Shown here: positions 6,693-15,907 of the stretch, in pieces
Position numbering within the stretch: the first letter of the stretch is position 1
Layout: every line of letters begins with the position of its first letter
Notes under the pieces: model-generated
What the model saw: only the letters and a program-made list of their open reading frames with translations
What the model was told of the DNA's origin: nothing
Databases searched by the model: none
From: an uncultured Clostridia bacterium
Lineage (GTDB): Bacteria > Bacillota > Clostridia > TANB77 > CAG-508
Assembly: GCA_934130025.1 (NCBI GenBank)
Contig: CAKOXG010000013.1
Coordinates: 1 to 34,064 of the forward strand
Reading direction: 5' to 3'
DNA length: 34,064 nucleotides
Made by a program: the position numbers and the translations under genes

Positions 6693-8156
6693 ATGGTTAT
6701 AGAAATATTAATAAAAGTATTTACTTTAAATTTTATAACGTATTATATAAGTCAAAAAATATTAAAAGAAGGTAGAATTCATTACATAAAAACAATAGTT
6801 GTTAGTATACTTACAACAGCTATTTATATGATGCTAAGGAAAAATATAGATGATGTAATATTTTTAACAATTGTGCAGTATCTAATTCAGCTAATATTTA
6901 TAAAAATGATAATAGAAGATAGTAGCAAAAATGTATTAATAGGTAATTTAATATCAAATGCAATTACATATATTTTATGGGGATTTGCTGGAGTGGCAGG
7001 ATTTCTTCCCATGATATTAAAAATAAATAATAGTACAATTAGCATTGCCTTAACATCAGTAGTTTCATTTATCCTATTATCCTTATTTATGAGAATGAAA
7101 AGAATAACAAATGGCCTTACCTTTTTGGACAAGAAAACTCAGAATGATTATTTAGATATTATTGTTGTACCAATTTGTACTTTTCTAATTCTAGCTTATT
7201 GTATTGTTGGAAATTATTATGAAGGATTTATTATTACAAAGCAAATTTTTGTGACGTTTGCATTACTTGCAATTATTTTGTTTATTATGATTCAAAAAAC
7301 TATTACCATGTACTATAAACAAAGGCTACTTCAAAGAACAATTGAAGATTATAAAGAAGAGATTGCAAATAAGGATAAGCAAATAGAAAAACTTTCAGAT
7401 GAAAAATTTAAAATTAGTAAAGTAAATCATGAATTTTATAATAGACAGAAAGCTTTGACAAAGAAGGTAACTGACTTTATTAGCAATTATTCCGTTGAAA
7501 TAGGAAATGAGCTTACTATTATTGACCAGATTAACGATTTAACCAAAAGTTATTCTAGCAAACTTGAAGAGATTAAGACCCTTGATAAGCTACCAGCTAC
7601 AGACATTATAGAAGTAGATGATATGCTAAGATACATGCAGGCAGAATGTAGGAAAAATAACATATATTTTATATTAAATGTAAATGGAAATATACATCAT
7701 ATGGTGAATAAATTAATTCCACAAGATAAGTTGGTTACATTAATTGGAGATCATTTAAGAGATGCAATTATTGCAGTTAATCACAGTAAAAATCCTTTTA
7801 AAAGTATTATTGTATTCATCGGAGAAAAAGATAAAAAATATGAATTTTGCGTTCATGATACAGGCATAGATTTTACAATAGATACTCTTGTCAAGTTAGG
7901 CCTAGAACCAGCGACTACACATAAAGATGAAGGTGGTACTGGAATAGGGTTTATAACCACATTTGAGACTATGAAAAGTACCGGGGCAAGCCTAATAATT
8001 CAAGAAAGACATGAAGAAAGAAACAATGATTATACAAAATCTGTAACAATAAGGTTTGATGGTAAAAATGAATATAGAATTTATTCATATAGAGCAAATG
8101 AGATAAAATCAGCTGATAATAATAACAGAATAAAAATAAAAAAAATAGAAGACTAG
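6693..8156 (+). CDS. Polytopic GHKL sensor histidine kinase (AgrC-like architecture)
   Basis: 487 aa from the ATG at 6693, chosen because AGGAGG lies just upstream (6684-6689) and because the in-frame ATG at 6654 sits in a terminator. About six membrane helices cover residues 1-205, a coiled coil covers about 208-242, and the dimerisation segment contains H246 in KVNHEFYNRQKAL, comparable to the HDYxN box of AgrC kinases. The ATPase region has IGDHLRDAI (351-359, N-box-like), HDTGIDF (388-394, G1) and EGGTGIGF (413-420, G2). Such kinases usually bind extracellular peptides and pair with LytTR regulators. None is present here, and the neighbouring Spo0A-like regulator is the likely partner. 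The kinase belongs to the same locus as the 14-codon ORF, a candidate ligand. Confidence 0.85.
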   Translation: MVIEILIKVFTLNFITYYISQKILKEGRIHYIKTIVVSILTTAIYMMLRKNIDDVIFLTIVQYLIQLIFIKMIIEDSSKNVLIGNLISNAITYILWGFAGVAGFLPMILKINNSTISIALTSVVSFILLSLFMRMKRITNGLTFLDKKTQNDYLDIIVVPICTFLILAYCIVGNYYEGFIITKQIFVTFALLAIILFIMIQKTITMYYKQRLLQRTIEDYKEEIANKDKQIEKLSDEKFKISKVNHEFYNRQKALTKKVTDFISNYSVEIGNELTIIDQINDLTKSYSSKLEEIKTLDKLPATDIIEVDDMLRYMQAECRKNNIYFILNVNGNIHHMVNKLIPQDKLVTLIGDHLRDAIIAVNHSKNPFKSIIVFIGEKDKKYEFCVHDTGIDFTIDTLVKLGLEPATTHKDEGGTGIGFITTFETMKSTGASLIIQERHEERNNDYTKSVTIRFDGKNEYRIYSYRANEIKSADNNNRIKIKKIED

Positions 8157-8161
8157 ATTTA

Positions 8162-8190
8162 TTGACATTCTTTTATTATATTAATATAAT
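8162..8190 (+). promoter_or_regulatory. Perfect consensus sigma-A promoter of the metal ATPase gene
   Basis: TTGACA (8162-8167), a 17-nt spacer and TATAAT (8185-8190) match the consensus at all 12 positions. Confidence 0.85.
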
Positions 8191-8211
8191 GAATATATAA
8201 ACAAATATTCA
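8190..8211. promoter_or_regulatory. Dyad overlapping the promoter, possible ArsR/SmtB-type metal operator
   Basis: TGAATAT (8190-8196) and ATATTCA (8205-8211) are perfect arms around 8 nt, starting at the last base of the -10 box. Position and AT-rich imperfect-palindrome style suit an ArsR/SmtB family (CadC/CzrA) metal-sensing repressor. No such repressor is encoded in the window. Confidence 0.5.
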
Positions 8212-8287
8212 AATAAAGTATTGGTTAAGGTTAGTTTATTGGCTGATATGTGAGCTTTTATACAAAATGAGGAAGGAATAATTTTTT

Positions 8288-10495
8288 ATGAGGAGATATG
8301 AGCGCAAAATTAAAGGCTTGGATTGTGCTGATTGTGCTAATAAAATTCAAGAAGAGTTAAGTAAAAATACACATTTGCAAAATGTTTCGGTAAGTTTTGC
8401 AAAGCAAAAAATCATATATGAAACTGAAGATGTTACAAGAGATGAGATCGAGAAAATTGTAAAAAGCCTGGAGCCCGAAGTTGAGTTTATAGATGATGAT
8501 GGTTTGGACATTGAAGGAAAAGATAAGAAAAATGAGCAAGCTAAAAAAGAAAATAATAAGAAGTTTGTTTTGCATATTATAAGGTTAATAATTGGAACAT
8601 TAATTGCATTTATTGGCTTATATGGAGGAATGCCAGAACCTATTTCTACTATATTTATGCTAATTGGCTATATTATTCTACTTTATAGAACTGCAAAGAA
8701 TGCCATATATTTGTTGTTTAAGAGTAAAACAATAAATGAAAATTTACTTATAACCATTTCGTGCATAGGGGCATACCTAATTGGTAAACACACTGAAGGA
8801 TTAATGGTAATTGTTTTGTATGAAATTGGAAAGATCCTAGAGGAAAAAGCTATAAATAAAACTAGAAAGTCAATTTCAAGTTTAATGGATATAAAGCCAG
8901 AGTACGCAAATTTAAAAGTCCAAAATGAAATAAAGGTTGTAAGGCCACAAGATGTGGAGATTAACCAAATAGTGCTTGTTAAGCAAGGAGAGAAAATTCC
9001 GCTAGATGGAATTGTGGTTAAGGGAGAAGCTAATTTAAATACAGCATCACTAACTGGTGAAGCAAAACCACAAAGTGTTCAAGTTGGAGCAAATGTTCTA
9101 TCTGGCAGCATTGTTTTAGATGGATTGTTAGAAGTTAGGGTTACTAAGAGGTATGAAAATAGTACTGTTAGCAGAATTCTTGAGCTGGTTGAAAATGCTA
9201 CTGATAAAAAAGCTAAAACTGAAACTTTTGTAAATAAGGCTGCTAAAATTTATACTCCAATTGTTCTTGGAGCAGCCTTTCTACTTGGAGCGTTGCTTCC
9301 TCTTGTTTCTAATGTACCATACACCACAGAGAATGGATCTATTTATAGAGCATTAATATTTTTGGTAATTTCTTGCCCTTGTGCAATTGCAATTTCAATT
9401 CCACTATGTTATTTTTCTGGAATAGGAAAATCTTCTAAAGAGGGAATTTTAATAAAGGGAAGCGATTACTTAGATGGACTTAAAGATATTAAAGAGGTTG
9501 TGTTTGATAAAACAGGGACTCTTACAAAAGGTGAATTTGTAATTAGTCAAATAGAGTGTTATGGTTCAGAAATAAGCCAGAAAGAAATTTTAAAGTATGC
9601 AGTTTTAGGAGAAAGCTATTCAAATCATCCTATTGCAAAATCTATTGTTAAGAGTGCAAGGCATGCTGAAGATGATAAAATGGAAAAAGCTTTAAATGAT
9701 AATAATAATCAGGCAAAAGAGTTTGTAAATAAAATAAAAGAGAGCAATAAAGATTTAGAGGAATTTCTAAAGCAGAATAAAGATAATGTTAAGGATTTTG
9801 AAGAAGTTTCTGGAAAAGGAATAAAGTATAGCCTTGATGGCAATACGGTACTTCTTGGAAATAGTTTACTTGTTGGCAAAGAAGATGAAAAGGCAGATGC
9901 TACTAAGATATATGTTAAGGTAAATGATGAATTGGCTGGTGCAATTACTTTAAAAGATAAAACAAAGGCGGATGCAAAAGATGCTATACAAAAGTTAAAC
10001 AGTAGGGGAATTGTTACAAAAATGTTTACAGGAGATAGCAAGGAGGTTGCTTTTAAAATTGCACAAGAATTGAATATAAAAGATTTTAAGGCAAATATGC
10101 TTCCAAATGATAAATATGACGAACTAGAAAAAGAACTTAAAAGATTTGAGGAAACTTCTGGAAAGGTTGCTTATGTGGGTGATGGGATAAATGATTCTCC
10201 AGTACTTGCAAGAGCGGACATTGGAATTTCTATGGGCGGAGCTGGCTCAGAATCAAGCATAGAGGCTTCAGATGTGGTAATAATGACTGATTCTATAGAG
10301 AGAATAAATGATGCTATAGATATTTCTAAGAAAACAAGTAAAATAATAAGGGAAAATTTGATTTTTTCTATAGGTGTAAAAATTTTAATTCTTATACTTT
10401 CTGCATTTGGAATTGCAAATATGTGGGAAGCTGTGTTTGCTGACGTAGGAGTAACTTTAATTACCGTTCTTAATGCTATAAGAATATTAAAATAG
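8288..10495 (+). CDS. cadA: P1B-type heavy-metal ATPase (Zn/Cd/Pb exporter, CadA/ZntA class)
   Basis: 735 aa. One N-terminal heavy-metal-associated domain has the metal-binding C13-A-D-C16. The core follows: actuator TGEA, CPC motif at 363-365 in a membrane helix, phosphorylation site D407 (DKTGTLTKGE), SNHPIAKS (the HP motif) and GDGINDSP. The last helix reads DVGVTLITVLNAIRIL, with the Asp typical of the Zn/Cd/Pb subgroup. It would pump divalent metal out of the cytoplasm using ATP. An unusual charged, Asn/Lys-rich insert of about 40 residues (about 459-500) sits in the nucleotide-binding domain between the HP motif and GKGI. A perfect promoter and an operator-like dyad precede it. Zn versus Cd specificity is not decided. 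Confidence 0.9.
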   Translation: MRRYERKIKGLDCADCANKIQEELSKNTHLQNVSVSFAKQKIIYETEDVTRDEIEKIVKSLEPEVEFIDDDGLDIEGKDKKNEQAKKENNKKFVLHIIRLIIGTLIAFIGLYGGMPEPISTIFMLIGYIILLYRTAKNAIYLLFKSKTINENLLITISCIGAYLIGKHTEGLMVIVLYEIGKILEEKAINKTRKSISSLMDIKPEYANLKVQNEIKVVRPQDVEINQIVLVKQGEKIPLDGIVVKGEANLNTASLTGEAKPQSVQVGANVLSGSIVLDGLLEVRVTKRYENSTVSRILELVENATDKKAKTETFVNKAAKIYTPIVLGAAFLLGALLPLVSNVPYTTENGSIYRALIFLVISCPCAIAISIPLCYFSGIGKSSKEGILIKGSDYLDGLKDIKEVVFDKTGTLTKGEFVISQIECYGSEISQKEILKYAVLGESYSNHPIAKSIVKSARHAEDDKMEKALNDNNNQAKEFVNKIKESNKDLEEFLKQNKDNVKDFEEVSGKGIKYSLDGNTVLLGNSLLVGKEDEKADATKIYVKVNDELAGAITLKDKTKADAKDAIQKLNSRGIVTKMFTGDSKEVAFKIAQELNIKDFKANMLPNDKYDELEKELKRFEETSGKVAYVGDGINDSPVLARADIGISMGGAGSESSIEASDVVIMTDSIERINDAIDISKKTSKIIRENLIFSIGVKILILILSAFGIANMWEAVFADVGVTLITVLNAIRILK

Positions 10496-10503
10496 TTAAA
10501 AGG

Positions 10504-10533
10504 TTTCACAAATTATGCAAATAATTTGTGAAA
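10504..10533 (+). terminator. Terminator after the metal ATPase gene
   Basis: TTTCACAAATTAT (10504-10516) pairs perfectly with ATAATTTGTGAAA (10521-10533), with a GCAA loop and a trailing T-run. Confidence 0.85.
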
Positions 10534-10550
10534 TTTTATTGAAAATTCAA

Positions 10551-10579
10551 TTAACATTTATTGTATTTTGTGGTATGAT
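10551..10579 (+). promoter_or_regulatory. Sigma-A promoter of the Mg2+ ATPase gene
   Basis: TTAACA (10551-10556), a 17-nt spacer and TATGAT (10574-10579). The leader to the start codon is only about 25 nt, too short for an M-box or other Mg2+ riboswitch. Confidence 0.65.
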
Positions 10580-10610
10580 TTTGAAAAAACTTTTTGTATG
10601 GAGGAAGGTT

Positions 10611-13247
10611 ATGATTCAATTATTTGATATTGAAAAAGGCAATAAAAAAATAAAGTTGGAAGATAACGAATTCTTAGAGAGTTATATTAAAGAATCTGAG
10701 AAAAGTGGAGAAGAAATACTAACCCAAACAAATAGCAGTAAAGATGGGGTATCCTATAAAAAAGCGGAAGAATTACTTGAGAAAAACGGGCCCAATGTTG
10801 TTGTAAAGAATGAAAAAAAGAGTAGGTTATATTTTTTATTAAATAGCTTTAAAGATAAATTTATAATAATTTTACTTATACTTGCAGCAATAAACTATAT
10901 TTTGAGTGATGCAGTAAGTACATATATAATTCTTGGAATTGCTCTTGTAAGTGCACTAATAAGATATTTTCAAGATTACAGTGTGTACAAATTCAATCAA
11001 GAGCTAAAGGCAAAATTGTATACCACTACGCATATTGTACGTGAAGGTAAAGAACGCGAAATTCGAGTTGAAAAAGCGGTAGTTGGAGATATAGTTCATT
11101 TAAATGCAGGAGTAATGATACCAGCAGACTTGTATATATTAGAAAGCAAGGATTTATTTATAAATCAATCAGTTTTTACAGGGGAAAGTGTACCTGTTGA
11201 GAAAACAGCGTTAATTAATAATAAAGAAGAAGGTGCAAAAGAAATATTTTCAATACCAAATATTTGCCTTATGGGTTCAAGTGTTGTAAGTGGAAGCGGT
11301 ACTGGAATTATAATAAACACAGGCTTTTCAACATATTTGGGAAGGATGAGTAATAAAGTAGAAAAAAAGAAAGAGCCAACTAATTTTGAAAAAGGTATGA
11401 ACAACATAACAAAAATGCTGATAAAGTACATGATAGTAGTTTCTGTAGCAGTTTTTGTGATATATGGATTCATAAGAAAAGATTGGCTTGAGGCTATTTT
11501 ATTTGCTTTATCTGTTGCAGTAGGAATTACCCCTAGCATGTTGCCAATGATTATTAATGTTAACTTAACAAGGGGAACAAAGGTGCTTGCTAAGAAAAAA
11601 ACACTTGTTAAGAATATTAATTCAATTCAAAATTTGGGAGCAATAGATGTTTTATGTACAGATAAAACAGGAACATTAACCGAGGATAGAATCGTTTTAC
11701 AAAAATATATAGATGTAAATGGAAAAGAAGATAATTCAATTTTAGAGTATGCGTATCTAAATAGTTATTTTGGTACAGGAATGAAAAACTTAGTAGATAG
11801 GGCAATTATTAGTTATGGAAATAAAGTTGGAACAAATAAAATAATAAATGAGTATACTAAGATTGATGAAATTCCATTTGATTACACAAGAAAAAGAATG
11901 AGTGTTGTTGTAAGGAATAACGAAAATCATGGTTATAGAATGTTCACAAAAGGAGCTCTTGAGGAGATTTTAAAAGTTTGTACACATGTTAAATATAATG
12001 GAAAAGTTATTGATATAACAAGTGAAATGATAGAAATTGTTGAGCAAAAAGCAAAGGAATTTGCCTCTCAAGGAATGCAGGTAATAAGTTTAGCTTCGAA
12101 GAGAGAATACAGAGGGGAAAATGTTTTTAGTGTGGAAGATGAGAAAAATATGACATTTATTGGATTTGTTGCATTCTTAGATCCACCTAAGAAAGATGTT
12201 AAGAAAACATTAACTAAATTAAAGAAAATTGGTGTAAGCACAAAAATATTAACTGGAGACAATCCATATGCAGCTTCAAATATATGCAGCTTAGTTGGAA
12301 TAGACAATTCGGAGATTTTGTGTGGAAAAGATGTGGATAAATTGAGTGATGAGGAGCTTAAAGCTGTGGTTGAAAAAGTTTCCGTATTTGCAAGGATGGA
12401 TCCACTTCAAAAAGAAAGAGTTGTAAATACATTAAAACAAAATGGGCATGTTGTTGGATACATGGGAGATGGTGTAAATGATTCGCCTTCTCTTCATACT
12501 GCTGATGTTGGTATTTGTGTGAATACTGCAACAGATATTGCAAAAGAAGCGTCTGATATAATTTTACTTGAGAAGAATTTGGATGTTATTTATAATGGAG
12601 TAGTAGAGGGAAGGGTAGTATATGGAAACATTATAAAATACATGAAAATGGCTTTAAGTTCAGACTTTGGGGATGTATTTAGTATTGCTATTGCAAGTGT
12701 ATTTTTGCCATTTTTACCATTGCTTCCAATTCAGATGTTATTACAAGACTTTTTATATGATATTTCTCAAATTGCAATTCCATATGATGATGTTGATGAA
12801 GAATTTTTGGAAAAACCAAAAAAATGGAACACTGCAGGAATTAGCAAATTTATGAATGTTATGGGAATTACAAGTTCAATAATAGATGTTTTAGCGTTTG
12901 CGGGATTCTGGTTTATATTTGGCTACAATAGTTCAAAAGAAACATTCTTTCAAACAGCGTGGTTTGTTGAATGCTTAATATCAGAAACTATGATAATTCA
13001 CCATATAAGAACAGCTAAGAAGCCATTTATAGAATCAAGAGCAAATAAATGGTTAACACTTGGAACTCTTGCTACAATAGTAGGAACCATATTAGCACCA
13101 ATACTACTTCACAATGTGGAAAGCTTCCATTTTGAAATATTACCACTAAAATATTATATATTTGTATTAATATTGCTTTCAGCATATTCAATACTTGTTG
13201 AAACCATAAAGAAAATATATATAAAGAAAAACGGAGAGTGGCTATAA
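10611..13247 (+). CDS. mgtA: P3-type magnesium-importing ATPase (MgtA/MgtB family)
   Basis: 878 aa from the ATG at 10611, where GGAGGAAGG lies 2 nt upstream. An earlier in-frame ATG (10515) lies in the previous gene's terminator and is rejected. Family marks are the actuator TGES, D351 in CTDKTGTLTEDRIVLQKY, GDNPYAASNICSLVGI, GDGVNDSPSLHTADVGI, and the C-terminal LQDFLYDISQIAIPYD that separates MgtA/MgtB from Ca2+ pumps. It imports Mg2+ through the cytoplasmic membrane. It has its own promoter just after the terminator of the metal exporter, so the two ATPases are neighbours but separate units. Confidence 0.93.
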   Translation: MIQLFDIEKGNKKIKLEDNEFLESYIKESEKSGEEILTQTNSSKDGVSYKKAEELLEKNGPNVVVKNEKKSRLYFLLNSFKDKFIIILLILAAINYILSDAVSTYIILGIALVSALIRYFQDYSVYKFNQELKAKLYTTTHIVREGKEREIRVEKAVVGDIVHLNAGVMIPADLYILESKDLFINQSVFTGESVPVEKTALINNKEEGAKEIFSIPNICLMGSSVVSGSGTGIIINTGFSTYLGRMSNKVEKKKEPTNFEKGMNNITKMLIKYMIVVSVAVFVIYGFIRKDWLEAILFALSVAVGITPSMLPMIINVNLTRGTKVLAKKKTLVKNINSIQNLGAIDVLCTDKTGTLTEDRIVLQKYIDVNGKEDNSILEYAYLNSYFGTGMKNLVDRAIISYGNKVGTNKIINEYTKIDEIPFDYTRKRMSVVVRNNENHGYRMFTKGALEEILKVCTHVKYNGKVIDITSEMIEIVEQKAKEFASQGMQVISLASKREYRGENVFSVEDEKNMTFIGFVAFLDPPKKDVKKTLTKLKKIGVSTKILTGDNPYAASNICSLVGIDNSEILCGKDVDKLSDEELKAVVEKVSVFARMDPLQKERVVNTLKQNGHVVGYMGDGVNDSPSLHTADVGICVNTATDIAKEASDIILLEKNLDVIYNGVVEGRVVYGNIIKYMKMALSSDFGDVFSIAIASVFLPFLPLLPIQMLLQDFLYDISQIAIPYDDVDEEFLEKPKKWNTAGISKFMNVMGITSSIIDVLAFAGFWFIFGYNSSKETFFQTAWFVECLISETMIIHHIRTAKKPFIESRANKWLTLGTLATIVGTILAPILLHNVESFHFEILPLKYYIFVLILLSAYSILVETIKKIYIKKNGEWL

Positions 13248-13323
13248 AAATATTGATTTTTATGTGAATTTATTATAAAATAATAACAAGAGTAAAATTT
13301 CAAAAGAAAAGGTGAATAAAAAT

Positions 13324-13677
13324 ATGAAGAAAACTGAAGAGCATGGAAAAATTACAAATATATCAGAAGAAGATTTACAAGAAATTAAAAGAATTGTGAG
13401 TGGAAGAAAGTTCTGCAAAAGAGGAAGAAGATTGCAAGACATTGTAAATGAAGAACTTGCAAGATATGAATATGAAAATAATGCAGGGTTCTTTACAAAA
13501 ATATTTAATCATCACAAATTTAAGAAAAAGAAGGAGCAGCTTATACTTGAAAGCTGTGTATACAGCATAATTAGAAGAACAATTGTGGAATGTATTGATG
13601 AAATGCGAAAAGATGAGCAATATGTTCCAATAAAAAGCGAGGATTTAATTATAAAAATAAAAGAAAAGATGTTGTAA
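13324..13677 (+). CDS. Conserved-looking hypothetical protein, 117 aa
   Basis: I do not recognise this protein. It is highly charged (Lys/Glu/Arg rich), soluble and probably all-helical, with a basic CKRGRR segment about residue 33-38 and a basic HHKFKKKKEQ stretch about 66-75. No membrane segment or signal peptide is seen. The ATG at 13324 is preferred over the in-frame GTG at 13312 because AAAAGGTG lies at normal distance before the ATG. It is 33 bases upstream of the sortase gene and may be co-transcribed with it. Confidence 0.7.
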   Translation: MKKTEEHGKITNISEEDLQEIKRIVSGRKFCKRGRRLQDIVNEELARYEYENNAGFFTKIFNHHKFKKKKEQLILESCVYSIIRRTIVECIDEMRKDEQYVPIKSEDLIIKIKEKML

Positions 13678-13710
13678 TAAAACTGCAAAATAAATAGAAA
13701 GGAGCGCAAA

Positions 13711-14457
13711 ATGAATCAGATTCTTGTAACAGAAAAATTGTATATTACACCTGAGATTAAAAGAAAAAAGAGAATTTATAAAATCAGATTCTTTTTATCG
13801 GTTTTCTTTATCTGCATATTGTGCTCTTACTATATATATGCTGAAAGTGATAGAAATAAGAGTGAAGAAGTTTCTCATATGATTACAGCAGATTTAGCAG
13901 CTACAAATACGAATAAAGAACAAACGGATAATACAACAGCCAAGTTTATTAATGATGTTATGATTGTTGCTTTGGATGAAAGGCAGTCTGATAATGCTCA
14001 AAATGAAATTGTGGAAGATATGCCAAGTTCAGAGCAGATAGAATATACAGCAAAAGATGGTGAAGATTATACGGCAGAGGCATTCTTAACAATTCCAAAG
14101 CTGGATATTCAGTATCCAGTACTTTCAAAAACGTCAGAAGAATTACTTAAAATATCACTCAACAAATATTGGGGAAATGGCCCTAATAAAGTAGGCAATT
14201 ACTGCATAGTTGGGCACAATTATGCAAATGGAAAGTTATTTGGGAAGCTATCACAAATGGAGATTGGGGATATTGCAACATTAAAAGATAATGCAACGGG
14301 AAAAACTGTTACATATGAAGCTTATGATAAATATGTAGTAAATCCAGATGATGTTAGTTGTACGAGTCAATTAACAAATGGTAAAAAAGAAATTACATTA
14401 ATAACATGTAAAAATTTTGGAACACAAAGATTAATAATAAAATGCAGAGAAATATAG
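13711..14457 (+). CDS. Sortase (class D-like transpeptidase)
   Basis: 248 aa. A basic N-terminus leads to one membrane helix (about 26-44), an extracellular linker of about 80 residues, and then the sortase barrel (about 122-248). The triad is visible: H169 in IVGHNYANG, C233 in ITLITCKNFG and R240 in QRLIIKC. TIPKLDIQYPVL is the usual first strand. It would cleave a C-terminal sorting signal and attach or polymerise surface proteins. No LPxTG-type substrate is encoded in the window. The exact class is uncertain. AAAGGAG precedes the ATG. Confidence 0.88.
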   Translation: MNQILVTEKLYITPEIKRKKRIYKIRFFLSVFFICILCSYYIYAESDRNKSEEVSHMITADLAATNTNKEQTDNTTAKFINDVMIVALDERQSDNAQNEIVEDMPSSEQIEYTAKDGEDYTAEAFLTIPKLDIQYPVLSKTSEELLKISLNKYWGNGPNKVGNYCIVGHNYANGKLFGKLSQMEIGDIATLKDNATGKTVTYEAYDKYVVNPDDVSCTSQLTNGKKEITLITCKNFGTQRLIIKCREI

Positions 14458-14547
14458 TATAAAATGTAGAAATTAAACATTCCAATTTATGAAGAAAAAA
14501 TATAAAACACGAGGTTATTGTACATTAAGGAGGGAATGTGGTAAAAA

Positions 14548-15537
14548 ATGAAAAAGGAAAACTTTTTTGATATATTAAAGAAAATGCAGGAAGAATGGTA
14601 TTTTAAAATAAATCAGGAGGGAATAAACCTAAAGCAAGAACATTACGGCTTGTATGAAAAAAATAATAAATATATTATTAGAAACAATATGAAAGACTTC
14701 AAGAAATTCCAAAAATTAATAGAAAATAGAAATGAAGCCATTAAAATAATAAATTATGTATTAACAAAATTAGAACAAGAAAATATAGAAGAAAACGAAA
14801 TAAAAATATATAAAAACAGTTATGCAAGCCTTACGAATCTCAATGGAGAGGCTTGCATTGTGTATATGGATGAAAAAAATAAAGGTATATATTATCTATT
14901 GCAAGTAAAGCAAAAAGTAGACTACAAAATGAATTATCAGGTAATGGAATGCTATGCAGGTATTGTAAAAAGTCTGAAAGATAATAGAAATATCCCACTG
15001 CTAATTCCATGTGTTCTTTATATTGGGGATGCAAAATGGGATGCGTATACAAAAATAGAAGATGGCCAACCTAATTTTAGTTGTAAAAATTCAAATGGAA
15101 AAGTACTAACGCTTGGAAGCTATATTTTAGTTGATTATAGGCATATGTCAAATAGCCAATTAATGAGAATAAATGGCATAACTCCGAAGATTATTGCTTT
15201 ACAAAATAGTAACGGGAAAAAGAAATTATTAAATACTTTAAAAATGATAGATGAATCCAAATTAACAAAAGAAGAAATAGAACTATTAAATGAATATATT
15301 TATATGGAAATGTGCGAAAGAAGCGATAATAAAAAGGCGTTAAAAGTATTAGAATGGCTAATGAATAAGGAGGCTGAAATGGGCTTGGTTGATATATTTA
15401 ATATGCAGATTTTAAAGGAAATAAAAAGAGCTAAAAAGGAAGAAAAAGAAGAAATTGCAATAAAAATGAAAGAAAACAATATATCTGACGAAATGATAAA
15501 AAAGATAACGGGAATAAACATGAAGAACGTCGATTAA
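14548..15537 (+). CDS. Rpn/YhgA-like family protein (divergent PD-(D/E)XK nuclease)
   Basis: 329 aa. The mid-region YLLQVKQKVDYKMNYQVMEC followed by IPLLIPCVLYIGDAKWDAYT resembles Rpn (recombination-promoting nuclease, formerly transposase_31) proteins, where a beta strand with Q-x-x-VD and LPIVLYxG precede a helical tail. The C-terminal repeat-like tail (IAIKMKENNISDEMIKKITG) is also typical. The usual catalytic E-x-K appears as LLQVKQK, so nuclease activity is doubtful. AGGAGG lies 13 nt before the ATG, a rather long spacing. Related genes are often horizontally acquired. No partner is evident nearby. Confidence 0.6.
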   Translation: MKKENFFDILKKMQEEWYFKINQEGINLKQEHYGLYEKNNKYIIRNNMKDFKKFQKLIENRNEAIKIINYVLTKLEQENIEENEIKIYKNSYASLTNLNGEACIVYMDEKNKGIYYLLQVKQKVDYKMNYQVMECYAGIVKSLKDNRNIPLLIPCVLYIGDAKWDAYTKIEDGQPNFSCKNSNGKVLTLGSYILVDYRHMSNSQLMRINGITPKIIALQNSNGKKKLLNTLKMIDESKLTKEEIELLNEYIYMEMCERSDNKKALKVLEWLMNKEAEMGLVDIFNMQILKEIKRAKKEEKEEIAIKMKENNISDEMIKKITGINMKNVD

Positions 15538-15554
15538 ATTATGTAAATTATTTA

Positions 15555-15583
15555 TTGACTTTTCTATTTTTATTAAATATAAT
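15555..15583 (+). promoter_or_regulatory. Sigma-A promoter of the small membrane protein gene
   Basis: TTGACT (15555-15560), a 17-nt spacer and TATAAT (15578-15583), 32 bases before the start codon. Confidence 0.8.
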
Positions 15584-15615
15584 GTTAAAAGTAAAAAACG
15601 AAGGAGGAATGAACC

Positions 15616-15876
15616 ATGGCTAAAAAAGCAGAAGAAAAAGAAGTTAAGACAGCAGTTTGGGTATTCTGGATCTTAATCGCAATTGTTGGTGTTGGAATGT
15701 TATTTACAGGAATACAAAGCAGTGTATTAGGAGATAACGTAGTTACATCTGTAATGCTTGTTATAGCTGGTCTTATTTTTGTATTTGTTGGCTTAATAAT
15801 GGTACTTGGAAAAGCAAACGTTATAGCAAACGATATAGAATTACCAAGCTCAAAAGAAAAATCAGAAAAAAAATAA
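15616..15876 (+). CDS. Small two-TM membrane protein, 86 aa
   Basis: Not recognised as a named family. A charged N-terminus (about 1-11) is followed by TM1 (about 13-32), a short polar turn (QSSVLGDNVV), TM2 (about 44-65) and a Lys/Glu/Ser-rich cytoplasmic tail. Perfect AGGAGG (15602-15607) and a near-consensus promoter suggest strong expression. It is probably a monocistronic unit. Confidence 0.8.
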   Translation: MAKKAEEKEVKTAVWVFWILIAIVGVGMLFTGIQSSVLGDNVVTSVMLVIAGLIFVFVGLIMVLGKANVIANDIELPSSKEKSEKK

Positions 15877-15907
15877 TTTTTTTACGAGAATATTATTACA
15901 GTCAAAT

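Noticed and set aside
6429..8156. Canonical agrBDCA quorum-sensing locus
   Set aside because: No AgrB-type protease and no LytTR regulator. The micro-ORF lacks the Cys/Ser cyclisation residue and the charged AgrD tail.
10515..10610. Upstream start for MgtA giving 910 aa
   Set aside because: It is inside the terminator of the preceding gene and upstream of the promoter's transcription start. The ATG at 10611 has GGAGGAAGG.
10580..10610. Mg2+ riboswitch (M-box) for mgtA
   Set aside because: The leader is about 25 nt and an M-box needs well over 100.
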